From assembly GCA_038530555.1 (NCBI GenBank), contig JBCBCN010000005.1, forward strand, positions 1 to 64,000: 64,000 nt of DNA, written 5' to 3'. Below the pieces are notes generated by a model. That model did not search any database, was not told the origin of the DNA, and was given only the letters and a program-made list of their open reading frames with translations. Numbering within the stretch: the stretch's first letter is position 1; every line of letters starts with the position of its first letter. Shown here one piece after another: positions 1 to 8,870 of the stretch. The stretch comes from HKCCE3408 sp038530555. GTDB lineage: Bacteria; Pseudomonadota; Alphaproteobacteria; Rhodobacterales; Rhodobacteraceae. The translations under genes and the position numbers were made by a program.

Positions 1-174
1 AGCGATCAGTTCGATCTCGGTCGCATTGGCGCGCATGTCGCAGCGGCCAAAATCGAAGAGGATGCACGCGTTATTGGCGTTGCAGGTGGTCTGCACTTTG
101 CGTCCGAAATGGTGGCAAAGACTGCTCAGGTAGCGGGTGCCTTGCTCGGTCTTGAATGTGGCGGCGGCTCTCAT
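1..174 (-). CDS. DUF2218-family protein, 5' part only (cut by window start)
   Basis: A minus-strand reading frame opens with ATG at 174 and stays open for 58 codons to base 1, so the C-terminus lies outside the window. The visible protein begins MRAAATFKTEQGTRYLSSLC and continues with a CHHFGRKV stretch and a later ILFDFGRCDMRA segment. This arrangement (short 'RYL..LC.HF.HK' start, then a strand with a small basic/Cys motif) matches my memory of DUF2218, a family of roughly 90-100-residue bacterial proteins of unknown function. They are sometimes found near siderophore or iron genes. No function is assigned. The neighbour at 286 is on the same strand and 111 bp upstream, so an operon is possible but not shown. 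Confidence 0.6.
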   Translation of the reverse strand, partial: MRAAATFKTEQGTRYLSSLCHHFGRKVQTTCNANNACILFDFGRCDMRANATEIELIA

Positions 175-285
175 CTGGTCTGTCCAACTGTTTGGTGAAA
201 CCAGCTTATTCCCCGGGCCACTCGGGGATTATCGCCTCTTTTCAAGTTTGACTGATCGGCCTGGCCGAGCAATCGACGGCGCAGC

Positions 286-1368
286 CTAGGGCCGCGCCGT
301 GAGCGGGACGATGATCTCATCAATCTGGCGTGTCTCGGTTTCCAAGGTATGGTCGAGCGTGTCGCGAAAGTTGTTTCCGGCCACGTCCTCCAGGCGCGCA
401 TCGACGACCAAGTGCAGCCTCTCTGCGCTCCAGGGTTGGCTAGGTGCGAATCGCCAGGACTGCTCATCGTCGCCGAGAGAAGCCACGCCCTCAATCAAGG
501 TACCTGTCGTGGCCTCAACGATGGTGATGCTGCTCAGCGTTTGGAAACGGTCAAAGGGGCGATCGAAGGTGATTGAGATCGGCTCTCGCGTGCCAATTTC
601 ATAGGTTGAGATCTCCCACGCCTGCGCGCTGGGTAGGTTGCGCAGTGCTGCGCCCACGCTGAAGGGGCGTTCGAAACCGGGCGCCACCGCCAATCCGTTG
701 GCCGCCGGCCAGCCAGGATCAACGACAATTAAATAGCTCTGCTCCTCTTCCAAGGCCGGGCCGAGAGTGAGGTTTTGAGCCACACCGCGTTTGATGCGGC
801 CAGGATCCATCAAGAGGGTCAGGGTGGTGCGATCCGCGTCCCATAGCTCCTGGGTAAAGCTCATAAATGCCTGGTCGTCGGTGCGCCCCTGGGCATCCAC
901 CAGGTTAATGAACTCCTCCGCCCGGTGGGGCATCATCGGCACCGAGAATTCAATGTAAAACCTAAGGGTGTTTTCAGGCAGGGATGGCCCGCTGGGGTAG
1001 ATGGCAAGAACCTCCGGCGGCGCGACCGTCGTGGCTGATCCCACCACGAATTCGGCAAGCTCTCCCTGCCAAGTGGCTACGGTATAGGGGTAGCCCTCGA
1101 GAAAATCGAAGGCCGGCTCAAAGCTGATGACGCCATCCGTCACAGAATACCGACCGGCGATCGGCGATTGACCTGCGCAACACTCTGCGGCAGCGCCCAC
1201 GTAAACCCGCAGGATGTCTTCGGGAGAGAGGTCCGTAGACCCCTCTCCAACCGTGAGTGTGATCGCGGACGCAGCCGACTCTGGAAGGGTGAGCACGGCC
1301 TCATCGGCCAGGGCGGCGGTCGCGAAAAACGCCGCCCAAAGCAAGAGGATCTGCGGGCTGCGTTTCAT
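286..1368 (-). CDS. Secreted protein with C-terminal bacterial Ig-like (SbsA/Big_5-type) domain
   Basis: A 360-residue protein with a clear Sec signal peptide: Lys-Arg start, hydrophobic core ILLLWAAFFATAALA, and likely cleavage after ALA before DEAV. The rest is beta-rich. The segment around residues 110-160 (VLAIYPSGPSLPENTLRFYIEFSVPM) and the end (ARLEDVAGNNFRDTLD) resemble Big_5 or SbsA Ig-like repeats, whose hallmark is a final 'L.D.AGN' strand. It lies 20 bp downstream of another exported protein on the same strand, so the two are probably co-transcribed and may act together outside the cytoplasm. No catalytic motif is visible. The function is unknown; surface or periplasmic scaffolding is a guess from the fold only. 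Confidence 0.6.
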   Translation of the reverse strand: MKRSPQILLLWAAFFATAALADEAVLTLPESAASAITLTVGEGSTDLSPEDILRVYVGAAAECCAGQSPIAGRYSVTDGVISFEPAFDFLEGYPYTVATWQGELAEFVVGSATTVAPPEVLAIYPSGPSLPENTLRFYIEFSVPMMPHRAEEFINLVDAQGRTDDQAFMSFTQELWDADRTTLTLLMDPGRIKRGVAQNLTLGPALEEEQSYLIVVDPGWPAANGLAVAPGFERPFSVGAALRNLPSAQAWEISTYEIGTREPISITFDRPFDRFQTLSSITIVEATTGTLIEGVASLGDDEQSWRFAPSQPWSAERLHLVVDARLEDVAGNNFRDTLDHTLETETRQIDEIIVPLTARP

Positions 1369-1388
1369 GGCACCCTTGGCTCCGACGC

Positions 1389-2615
1389 CTATTGCTCGGC
1401 CCAGTATTGCGGGAAATCGAACTCCGCGACCAAGTTGTGCAGCCGGTTCGGAAAACCGTTGAAGTTGGAGTCCATATTCAGATTGCCGGTATAAAGGTCA
1501 CGCGTCAGAGACACGAAAAGCTGATCGCCAAGCGGGGCAATTTGCAGCGACATGCCATCGAACATGATGGAGGTTCCGAATTCACCGACCGGCATCAAAG
1601 GCGACATGTCGGATTGGCCGCCGCGCGGGAAATCATCCGGGCCCCAGACCGTCGCATCGGCAAAGCCGGACACCGGAAAGACATGGGGCTGTCGGCTGTT
1701 GTTGGTCAGAAACAGCATCTCTTCGCCGCCGAGGTTGAACTCCACCATGTCAAGCGGTTGGCCGTTGCCGTAATCCATAATCGTGCGGGCCGAAATTTCA
1801 GCGCCATCCACGATCTCTTCGAGGTCGATAAGCACAATCGGGCTGCAAGTATAGGCAGCGATAAGCTGTGTGCGGCCATCGACCTCTTGGATCGACATCG
1901 CGCGGATCGGCGCGCGGGTTTCGTACTGATCGTGTGAGATATGATACATCTCGACACTCGCCATCGATTGCGCGCCTGTGAACGGGTAAGGCATGCGACG
2001 CAAGGTTGACAGGAAGTTGTCGAACGCCACGCCCGAGACAAAAAGCTCCCCTTCGTGGAACTCGATATCCATAATGGCCAGCGAGCTCAGTCGGATCTCT
2101 CCCTTGGCGGCGTCACGGGTAAGCGGCGGCATCTGCCCCAAGCCCCGGGGCCGGAATGTGGTTTCCTGGTCTGGGAAATTGTCGAGCGCTTGGCGCTGCA
2201 CTTCGAAAGTCGACAGATCCAGCACTTCGATGGCCCCTGCCTGCGTGATGCGGATGATTGCCGGGGCGGACTCAAAATTAGCGATCCGCGAAACCGAGAT
2301 CATGATGTCCGCCGATATGGGATGGACCGCCATATCGTTGATCGCCAAGGCACTGCTTGGGATGCCAAGAACATCGGCAAGCCTGACATCAATGTCGCCA
2401 ATATTGACTGGCACGACCTGCTCGGGCGCGGTCGCTTCTGACATATCGAACGCGTAGATCGCACCTTGGTGATTGTCGCCCACAAAGAGCGTGCCTTCGT
2501 CCGAAAACTCAAGGGCACCAGCGAATTCAAGCTCTTGGGCAGCCGCGGCACCGGCCAAGGCGAAACCCATTGCTGCCGATACGGCGGCGCTCGCGGTGGT
2601 TTGTAGACATTTCAT
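1389..2615 (-). CDS. Secreted beta-propeller-like protein of unknown function
   Basis: The protein has 408 residues. I chose the ATG at 2615 (MKCLQTTASAAV) over an upstream in-frame start because a GAGGGAGA ribosome-binding sequence sits just ahead of it. The signal peptide ends in an Ala-rich stretch (ALAGAAAA, then QELEF). The mature part alternates strands and turns such as GTLFVGDNHQGAIYAFD, SADIMISVSRI, TQLIAAYTCSPIVLIDL and EEMLFLTNNSRQP, which resembles a six- or seven-bladed propeller of the kind that reports binding rather than an enzyme with an obvious active site. It is the first gene of a two-gene unit with 286-1368 and is divergent from the LysR gene at 2784, a common arrangement for a regulator and its target. 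Substrate and partner are unknown. Confidence 0.6.
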   Translation of the reverse strand: MKCLQTTASAAVSAAMGFALAGAAAAQELEFAGALEFSDEGTLFVGDNHQGAIYAFDMSEATAPEQVVPVNIGDIDVRLADVLGIPSSALAINDMAVHPISADIMISVSRIANFESAPAIIRITQAGAIEVLDLSTFEVQRQALDNFPDQETTFRPRGLGQMPPLTRDAAKGEIRLSSLAIMDIEFHEGELFVSGVAFDNFLSTLRRMPYPFTGAQSMASVEMYHISHDQYETRAPIRAMSIQEVDGRTQLIAAYTCSPIVLIDLEEIVDGAEISARTIMDYGNGQPLDMVEFNLGGEEMLFLTNNSRQPHVFPVSGFADATVWGPDDFPRGGQSDMSPLMPVGEFGTSIMFDGMSLQIAPLGDQLFVSLTRDLYTGNLNMDSNFNGFPNRLHNLVAEFDFPQYWAEQ

Positions 2616-2783
2616 GGTCGTTCTCCCTCTCATGGTTGATTGGCTGGCCGGTCCCTCTCGGCCGATATGGCAAAGTGCGCGCGGCGCGGGACAGCGATGG
2701 CGTCTGTGATCAGCAGCCTATTCAGAATGTAACTCTTCGACTATTTATCAAAATCCGAGGAGTTAATTTGGTGAGGCCGAACA

Positions 2784-3689
2784 ATGATCGATCATCTCAG
2801 GCAGATGGCCGTCTTCGCCCGCGTGGTCGATGAAGGCTCTTTCCGGGCGGCCGCCAAAGAAGTTGGGCTCTCACCGTCTCGGGTAAGCGAAACCGTGTCT
2901 GAGCTTGAAGACTATTTGGGCGTGACACTTCTTTACAGGACGACCCGCAAAATCGCGCTGACCAGCGAGGGCCGCATATTCTACGGGCGTGTCGTCGAGA
3001 TGATGCGAAGCGCCGAAGCTGGCCTCAACGAGATCAGCGGACTTTCCGTAGAGCCGGTGGGTGCGATCCGAATATCGATACCAGCCTTTTTGTCGTCTGG
3101 AGCGCTGTCCGATGCAGTCGCGGATTTCGCAAAGCAACACCCAAACGTTGCGCTGTCTGTGAGTTATACGGACAATGTCGTTGGCCTGATAGATGACGGG
3201 TTTGATTTAAACGTCCGTGTGGGTTGGCTTGATGACAGCTCAATGATGTCGCGCAAACTGGCCGTGGGCCAGCGTATGCTGGTGGTTGGCAAAGGCTATG
3301 CCAGCAACCGGGAGCAGCCGGTTCGCCCGGCCGATCTCGAGGATTGGGATTGGATACGCTATCGCAACCGCGCGGACACAACGACCTTTACAAGACCCGA
3401 TGGACAAGAAGAGAAGGTAACGGGCCGCGCCCAGTTAGAGGTCGATAGCATCGATGCGCTTTACCACATTGCTTGTCGCAATATGGGTGTGACGATCCTC
3501 CCCTCCTTCCTCGCAAAGCAGGGTATCGAAGAGGGTCGCCTCATCGAATTACTTCCTGACTGGCACCTGCGTGAACTCGGCATCTTTGCCGTTTGGCCCG
3601 ATAAATCTCGGCGCGAAAGCCTCACTCTTTTGTTCGTTCGCTTCCTTGCAACTCAGGGTCTTTGCGAAGACCGCGTGGTGCGGACCTAA
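2784..3689 (+). CDS. LysR-family transcriptional regulator
   Basis: This 301-residue protein has a typical LysR N-terminal winged helix-turn-helix (residues about 1-60: DHLRQMAVFARVVDEGSF, then AAAKEVGLSPSRVSETVSELE). A substrate-binding domain of two periplasmic-binding-like lobes follows (from about residue 90, beginning VGAIRISIPAF). The sequence resembles the AaeR/DmlR-like branch that starts with 'F..VVD.GSF..AA...G.S.S.VS'. It is divergent from the exported pair at 286-2615 with 168 bp between start codons, so those two genes are the obvious candidate target. The ligand cannot be deduced. The C-terminus ends at a normal length for the family. Confidence 0.9.
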   Translation: MIDHLRQMAVFARVVDEGSFRAAAKEVGLSPSRVSETVSELEDYLGVTLLYRTTRKIALTSEGRIFYGRVVEMMRSAEAGLNEISGLSVEPVGAIRISIPAFLSSGALSDAVADFAKQHPNVALSVSYTDNVVGLIDDGFDLNVRVGWLDDSSMMSRKLAVGQRMLVVGKGYASNREQPVRPADLEDWDWIRYRNRADTTTFTRPDGQEEKVTGRAQLEVDSIDALYHIACRNMGVTILPSFLAKQGIEEGRLIELLPDWHLRELGIFAVWPDKSRRESLTLLFVRFLATQGLCEDRVVRT

Positions 3690-3914
3690 CCCGAAGCAGG
3701 CAGCCTCTAAATTCTTCACTTTGCCAATGTCGGCGCGGCATTTCGTGCCTTGATATGGTTTGGAACAAATCTGGCACCATTTTTGAGCTAACTTTAGTCT
3801 ATAGCTATTTTCGATGGTACCCAAACCCGAGACGCTGGTTTTCGCCACTCTCAGCTTGAACCGCCTCGATAATGGCGCTGGGTCAAATGATATCGAAGAT
3901 GTGGGAGATGTGCC

Positions 3915-3989
3915 TGGCTGGGGTGGTAGGATTCGAACCTACGATACACGGTACCAAAAACCGCTGCCTTACCACTTGGCTACACCCCA
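3915..3989 (-). tRNA. tRNA-Gln (anticodon UUG)
   Basis: Read on the minus strand, this 75-nt segment folds as a tRNA. The acceptor stem TGGGGTG pairs with CACCCCA, there is a D-arm (AGCCAAGTGGTAAGGC), and the T-arm carries the standard GGTTCGAATCC. The anticodon arm is a 5-bp stem around the loop TTTTGGT, placing TTG at positions 34-36 (glutamine). The CCA tail is encoded (plus-strand TGG at 3915-3917). There is no intron and no mismatch in the main stems. It stands alone between the LysR gene and mscS. Confidence 0.95.
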
Positions 3990-4001
3990 ACTGTGGCAGG
4001 G

Positions 4002-4030
4002 GTGATACGCGTGGTCTGGCGCATGATCAA
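4002..4030 (-). promoter_or_regulatory. Candidate sigma-70 promoter of tRNA-Gln
   Basis: On the minus strand a TTGATC box (4025-4030) and a TATCAC box (4002-4007) are separated by exactly 17 bp. The mature tRNA 5' end at 3989 lies 12 bp beyond the -10 box. Spacing and the -35 box are good; the -10 box is only a moderate match. No transcription start has been measured. Confidence 0.4.
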
Positions 4031-4068
4031 GGCCTTGCAGCCCTAAAATGCAGCGCAATCCGCTAGCC

Positions 4069-5379
4069 TCATTCCTGCGGCGCTTCTCGTTGTAAAAGGT
4101 CTTGGCCCTCGTTCATTTCCCTCTCCGCGTCGACGATGCGCTTGAGGTCATCGGTCTCGTTAGCCTCCATCATTTGAGCGGGAAGCTCGGCGGCCGGTGC
4201 GGGCTTAGTCGCCGGCGCCGGAATCTCCGCGCTCGAGGTGATCAGCCGATAAGTGGGCTCAGGCAGTGTTATGCCTTCCTGCTCCAACCGGCTCTTTGCA
4301 AGGCGGATTGCCTCGCCCTTCGCAGCGGCAAGACTTGTCTCATGCTGCTTGATCCAGCCCGCCCCGGTTATGTTGATCGAACTGTCACCTAGATCCTCTA
4401 CCCAACTGGCTGGTCCAGGTGTGTGAAGAATGAAGGGCAAGTCGTTCAATGCGGCCAACACAATCCGCAAAGCCTCGGCGACGTCGGCATTCGCTGAAAC
4501 ACCGAGCTGGAACGTGAATCGCCGGTCGTCATTGCGGCTGAAATTCACGATTCGGGATTTGAAGACTGTCGCATTGGGGATGCGGATGTGATTGCCGTCC
4601 AGTGACAGCAGGATCGTCGCACGGCTGGTCAGGCGGATCACATGACCGGTATCGCCTTGGATTTCGACAAGGTCCTTGGGCCGAAACGGCTGTCGCACCG
4701 ACAGCATGATCGAGGCTATGAAATTTTCGACTGTATCGCGGACGGCGAAACCTATCGCCAGGCCAACGATCCCTGCCGCGCCCAAGATCGTGCCGAGCAA
4801 TGCCGTGGCGTTGAGCAGATCCAGCGTCAAAACGATGCCGCCCACGAGGAATGCCAATCGGATGATTTGCCGATAGATGTCGGCGATGAAGGCGTTGGGC
4901 GCGATCCTGTCCCAGGGCTGCTTGGCCCGCGCAATCGTGAGGCCCAGAAGAAACAGCAAGATACCGGCCGTAATCGAAACCAAAAGCAGAGGCGTCCAGG
5001 CGACAATCTGGCTGACGCGGTCGCGCATCCGTTCAATGGCGGGATTCAGGCGCTCAATCACGTCGGTGTTCATCACCGTGGTGTTTTCAACCGCAACGAT
5101 CCCCTCCACGCGCGCCACAAGCTCATCGAGCGCCTCGGGACTTCCAGGCTCCAGGATATCTCCGCCTAATGTAACGATACCGTCGGCGACGCCGACGCGG
5201 ACATTCTGATAGCCTTCAAGTCGCGCCAAGATTTCACGGATACGGCTGGCGATCGCGGCGTCATCGGCGACGGTGGTCTCAACGGCGATTTCGCCCTGGG
5301 CTTGCTCGGTCTGCGCGTGGACCGGCGCAGCAAAAACACACCCAAGAAACGCGATAAAAAGGAGGATCCGTCGGACCAT
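4069..5379 (-). CDS. MscS-family mechanosensitive channel with N-terminal BON domain
   Basis: The protein has 436 residues from the ATG at 5379 (MVRRILLFIAFLGC), chosen because it gives a clean signal peptide ending PVHAQ; longer upstream starts add a charged stretch. After the signal comes a periplasmic BON-like segment (about residues 40-110: AAIASRIREILARLEGYQNV, then VADGIVTLGG and VEGIVAVEN). Several membrane helices follow. The pore-lining TM3 is rich in Gly and Ala (LLGTILGAAGIVGLAIGFAV), and the cytoplasmic MscS beta domain begins at RDTVENFIASIML, with QPFRPKDLVEI. The acidic, Pro/Ala-rich tail is variable. The role is release of solutes through the inner membrane on hypo-osmotic shock; the BON domain suggests contact with periplasm or outer membrane. 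It lies 71 bp downstream of kdsA on the same strand. Confidence 0.88.
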   Translation of the reverse strand: MVRRILLFIAFLGCVFAAPVHAQTEQAQGEIAVETTVADDAAIASRIREILARLEGYQNVRVGVADGIVTLGGDILEPGSPEALDELVARVEGIVAVENTTVMNTDVIERLNPAIERMRDRVSQIVAWTPLLLVSITAGILLFLLGLTIARAKQPWDRIAPNAFIADIYRQIIRLAFLVGGIVLTLDLLNATALLGTILGAAGIVGLAIGFAVRDTVENFIASIMLSVRQPFRPKDLVEIQGDTGHVIRLTSRATILLSLDGNHIRIPNATVFKSRIVNFSRNDDRRFTFQLGVSANADVAEALRIVLAALNDLPFILHTPGPASWVEDLGDSSINITGAGWIKQHETSLAAAKGEAIRLAKSRLEQEGITLPEPTYRLITSSAEIPAPATKPAPAAELPAQMMEANETDDLKRIVDAEREMNEGQDLLQREAPQE

Positions 5380-5450
5380 GACACCGCCCTGAAAGTGACT
5401 TTGCGCCATGCTAATGCGACCTCGCGCAGCGCGAAAGGCGCAAGAGGTTG

Positions 5451-6284
5451 TCAAATTTGTACGGGCGCAGCCTTTGCGATACGATCAAGCGCCATCAAGG
5501 TCTTCACAAGATCCGCCATCTGGTTGAGTGGGATCATGTTGGGCCCGTCCGAGGGCGCTCGGTCGGGGTCTTCATGGGTCTCGATGAAGACGCTGGCGAT
5601 GCCCAGCGCAGTGGCGGCCCGTGCCATGACAGGGGCAAACTCGCGCTGCCCGCCGCTCGATGTGCCCGCGCCGCCGGGCTGTTGCACCGAATGGGTCGCG
5701 TCCATCACCACTGGATAGCCCGTCTTCGCCATGATCGGCAGCGCACGCATATCCGCCACAAGCGTATTGTAACCAAAGGAGGCGCCACGCTCCGTCAGCA
5801 TGATGCGCACATTGCCCGTGCTCTCAATCTTGGCCACGACGTTCTGCATATCCCAGGGCGCCAGGAACTGCCCCTTTTTGACGTTGATCGCAGTGTCCGT
5901 CTCCCCAGCCGCAATCAGCAAATCGGTCTGACGGCACAAAAAGGCCGGGATCTGCAGCACATCGCAAATCTCAGCGACGGGGCCGCATTGCTCAGGGCTA
6001 TGAATGTCGGTGAGCACGGGGCAACCGACTGTCTCTTTGACCGCCTGTAGGACCTCGAGACCTGCTTCGATCCCGAGCCCGCGCTTGCCCGAAATCGAGG
6101 TTCGGTTGGCCTTATCGAAACTGCCTTTGAAGATGTACTGCGCCCCAACCGCCGCGCAGGCGGCGGCGACCGTCTCGGCGATCATCACTGCATGCTCGGG
6201 CGACTCAAGCTGGCACGGCCCTGAGATAAGCGTGAGCGGTTGGTCATTGCCGCAGGTGACCTGGCCGATTTGAATTTGGGTCAT
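5451..6284 (-). CDS. kdsA: 3-deoxy-8-phosphooctulonate synthase (Kdo-8-phosphate synthase)
   Basis: KdsA condenses phosphoenolpyruvate with arabinose 5-phosphate to make Kdo 8-phosphate, the precursor of Kdo in lipopolysaccharide and in the Kdo linker of ABC-exported capsules. The 277-residue length is normal. Recognisable family blocks are SGPCQLES near the start, FKGSFDKANRTS (PEP/A5P site), GLEVLQAVKE, PVLTDIHSPEQC, DVLQIPAFLCRQTDLL, KKGQFLAPWDMQNV, and the C-terminal MDATHSVQQPGG. It begins only a few bases after the stop of kpsE, so it is translated from the same message. That makes a dedicated role in capsule assembly likely, although it could also be the cell's only kdsA. Confidence 0.95.
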   Translation of the reverse strand: MTQIQIGQVTCGNDQPLTLISGPCQLESPEHAVMIAETVAAACAAVGAQYIFKGSFDKANRTSISGKRGLGIEAGLEVLQAVKETVGCPVLTDIHSPEQCGPVAEICDVLQIPAFLCRQTDLLIAAGETDTAINVKKGQFLAPWDMQNVVAKIESTGNVRIMLTERGASFGYNTLVADMRALPIMAKTGYPVVMDATHSVQQPGGAGTSSGGQREFAPVMARAATALGIASVFIETHEDPDRAPSDGPNMIPLNQMADLVKTLMALDRIAKAAPVQI

Positions 6285-6287
6285 CGG

Positions 6288-8054
6288 CTACGAAGACACC
6301 TGTTCGCGCAGGATCGCAACCGTCATCGACAACAGCAGGTAAATCCCGGCAAAGACGAAAAAGGTCAGGAGCGTGTTTTCCAACGCCTTGGGATAGGCCG
6401 GCGCATCCGGCGGCACAGGGAAGACACCGATCGACAGATAGAGCGTCTGGCGCGTCGCTTCGATCCGCGCGGCTTCCATATTCTGCAGAGCTTGCGCCAG
6501 GATCATCTGCCGCGTCTCAAGGTCGGTCTGCGCCACGATCAGTTCCGAGGAAATCCGCGCCAAGGACACCTCATCGCCGCCTGCGTCGGTCAAGCCGCTG
6601 CGCAGGTCATCAATGATCTCCTCGAGCCGCGCAATGTTCTGCTCGGCCACATCCACGCGTGTCTGGTTTGGACGCCCCACCGAGAGAAGTTCCGCCAGAC
6701 GCAAACGATCTTCCTGAAGCTGCAGCTCAAAGGTCGAGATCTGGTTGAAGACGGTCGAAACCTCCGCCTCTGTCGACAATACGCCACGCTGTTCCTGAAG
6801 CTCGAGCACCCGTTGCTGCGCCTGCTCCATGCGGCGCTCGGCGTCATCATAGCTGTCGCGGGCGCCCGCCATCTGATCCTCGCGCACGCGTTGGCTCATT
6901 TGGTCCACACGTTCTTCCGCGTAACCGATCAGTGCTTCTGAAAAGGCCTGACTGGTCAGGGGGTCAGTCGCGCGCATCTCAAGCCGGATGATCCCCTCGG
7001 TCGGGTCATACCCGATGGTCAGGTTGCGCCGGTAGACACGGTACATGTCCTCATTGGTGGCATCCGGGGCAAGCCGTGTCAGCGCGTCGATCTCGGGGTT
7101 GGAGAAGTGCTCACGAAAGCCCAGTTCCTCATCCAGCCGCAGCATCGCCTCACGGCTTTGCAAAAAGCTTTGCACGGTGATCGAGTCTGTCGCCGTGGCC
7201 AGGCCGGTGCCGCCGAACAGGCCGCCCAAGCCGCCGCCCCCGGCGGGACTGCTCTCATTCTTGTCGATCTTAAACTCGGTGTGGGTCGCGTAAAGCGGCG
7301 TCGCGATCGTGTAAAAGTAGATCGCGCCGATCAGGGTTGGCAACAGCACAAAAAACGACAGGCGTGCCGCCAAGAGGGTCAACCTGCGGCGTCGGCGTTG
7401 CGCGATGTCGCGTTGCACGCGCATGATCTCCACGGCGCGACTGTCCTCATCGAGAGGGCCAGCAGGAAGTGCTGGTGCGCCTTGCGAAACCAGTGCGGGA
7501 TCAGAGCTTGACCGTTTCGCCGGTAGGCCAGCCGCAACCGCAGCGCTCGCCCCCGCAGCGTCGCCAGCAGTTTCGCTCACGATCAACTCGAGCATGTTGG
7601 ATCTGGCGAATGGATCGATTCCGCGCAGGCGCAATTGGCGCACCGCATCATAATCCGACGCGACCGTGATCCCGTGCTTTAGCGCGGTGCGACGCGCCAT
7701 CCGCAATTGCCGACCGCTCAGACCCTCCGCCTTGATCGCGTCGAGGTCTGTTTCAACTTTAGGTCCGGCTTCGGCGGCCTCCGCCTCGCTGCTGGCCGGT
7801 TCGGCCTTGTGTGCAGGTGCCTTCCCGGCATGTTCCGGCCGGTTCCCACCATCTGTGGCGCTCGCATCTGGTCGCGCAGGGGGCACGTTCTCGGTCGCTG
7901 CTTGCATCTTCGCGCTTGGCTGTGATTGAGCAGGGGAGGGCGAAGGCTCAACCTGGGCCGCCGCATCCGAGCGATCCTCGGCCGCTTGGCCGGCGGTTGC
8001 AGCGCCAAAGCCGCGACGGATGCGGAATTTCCTGCCTTTAGGTCGCGTAGTCAT
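6288..8054 (-). CDS. kpsE: Capsule polysaccharide export inner-membrane protein (KpsE/CtrB/BexC-like, PCP family)
   Basis: The start is the ATG at 8054 (MTTRPKGRKFRIRRG), which overlaps the last codons of kpsT; 588 residues. The first 200 residues are Ala/Pro/Glu-rich and low in complexity, an unusual extension for KpsE. A first membrane helix follows a basic stretch (LTLLAARLSFFVLLPTLIGA). Then come a periplasmic domain with the family's FLQSREAMLRLDEELGFREH-type segment, a long coiled coil with repeated Glu/Gln/Arg heptads (about residues 380-500), and a C-terminal helix (LLTFFVFAGIYLLLS). These proteins span the periplasm and link the KpsMT transporter to the outer-membrane exporter. Gene order kpsT-kpsE-kdsA supports the call. 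No kpsM or kpsD is visible in the window. Confidence 0.88.
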   Translation of the reverse strand: MTTRPKGRKFRIRRGFGAATAGQAAEDRSDAAAQVEPSPSPAQSQPSAKMQAATENVPPARPDASATDGGNRPEHAGKAPAHKAEPASSEAEAAEAGPKVETDLDAIKAEGLSGRQLRMARRTALKHGITVASDYDAVRQLRLRGIDPFARSNMLELIVSETAGDAAGASAAVAAGLPAKRSSSDPALVSQGAPALPAGPLDEDSRAVEIMRVQRDIAQRRRRRLTLLAARLSFFVLLPTLIGAIYFYTIATPLYATHTEFKIDKNESSPAGGGGLGGLFGGTGLATATDSITVQSFLQSREAMLRLDEELGFREHFSNPEIDALTRLAPDATNEDMYRVYRRNLTIGYDPTEGIIRLEMRATDPLTSQAFSEALIGYAEERVDQMSQRVREDQMAGARDSYDDAERRMEQAQQRVLELQEQRGVLSTEAEVSTVFNQISTFELQLQEDRLRLAELLSVGRPNQTRVDVAEQNIARLEEIIDDLRSGLTDAGGDEVSLARISSELIVAQTDLETRQMILAQALQNMEAARIEATRQTLYLSIGVFPVPPDAPAYPKALENTLLTFFVFAGIYLLLSMTVAILREQVSS

Positions 8055-8691
8055 AAAGCCGCTTCGCTTCTTCCAGAGTTTCGAATTGGTACAATGCACC
8101 ATCCTTCAGTACGGCCGCGCGCTGTGCGAATTTCGCAAGAATATCAGCTTGGTGCGAGACGATCACGACCGTCGCCGCCTTCAATCGTTCCGACAGGATC
8201 GATCCCGCCCGGCGATTGAACTCCACATCCACCGAAGCGGGCATCCCCTCATCGATTAGATAGATGTCGAACTCGAGCGCGAGCATCAAAGAGAACATCA
8301 CCCGGGCACGCATTCCCGACGAGTAGGTGCCCATGGGGTTGTCGAAATACTCTTCGATTCCGCAGAGCCAGCGTGAAAACGCCGAGACATAATCAGGGTC
8401 GAGACCGTACAGCTCCGCGATGTAGCGGGCGTTCTCATTGGCCGAGAGCTTTGGGATCACCCCGCCCATAAACCCCAGCGGAAAAGAGATCCGGCAATTG
8501 CGGTAAATCTCACCTTCATCGGGTTTCTCAAGGCCAGCCATCATGTTGACGAGCGTCGTTTTGCCCGTGCCATTGGGGGCGAGAATGCCGAGAGACTGCC
8601 CAAGGGGCACCTCAAAGGAGGCGCGATCCAGGATGACTTTGCGTTGTGTCCCCGTCCAAAAGGATTTCGACACATTTATGAATTCCAGCAT
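8038..8691 (-). CDS. kpsT: Capsule polysaccharide ABC transporter ATPase (KpsT-like)
   Basis: A 217-residue ATPase of the short KpsT/TagH/CtrD branch. Walker A is APNGTGKTT (residues 38-46), the signature is SSGMRARV instead of the usual LSGGQ, as in capsule exporters, and Walker B is IYLIDEGMP. The Gln/Asp loop and H-loop (VIVSHQ) are present. It would energise export of a lipid-linked polysaccharide across the inner membrane with a KpsM-type permease, which must be encoded elsewhere. The 3' end overlaps the kpsE start by 17 bases, indicating translational coupling. The 179-bp gap upstream to nhaA holds an AT-rich segment (about 8740-8780) that could carry its promoter. Confidence 0.92.
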   Translation of the reverse strand: MLEFINVSKSFWTGTQRKVILDRASFEVPLGQSLGILAPNGTGKTTLVNMMAGLEKPDEGEIYRNCRISFPLGFMGGVIPKLSANENARYIAELYGLDPDYVSAFSRWLCGIEEYFDNPMGTYSSGMRARVMFSLMLALEFDIYLIDEGMPASVDVEFNRRAGSILSERLKAATVVIVSHQADILAKFAQRAAVLKDGALYQFETLEEAKRLYDYAT

Positions 8692-8870
8692 CGGATCGTG
8701 GTCCGCTCTTGCCTCTCAATTGCGCCCCTACACCAGACGTTATTGTTAATAGGTTTATTTTCACACGGTTTTTTGGTGTATGGCGCGTAAATGCGGCGCT
8801 GCCAAGGCCGAACACCGGGCCGGCAAGCGCGCGCGCATCCTGGCAAAAGGTCGGTGGAAAGGCGCCTATG

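Noticed and set aside
171..285. Terminator hairpin at about 212-230 (CCCCG...CGGGG)
   Set aside because: The 5-bp stem is not followed by a T-run on either strand, so I could not support a terminator.
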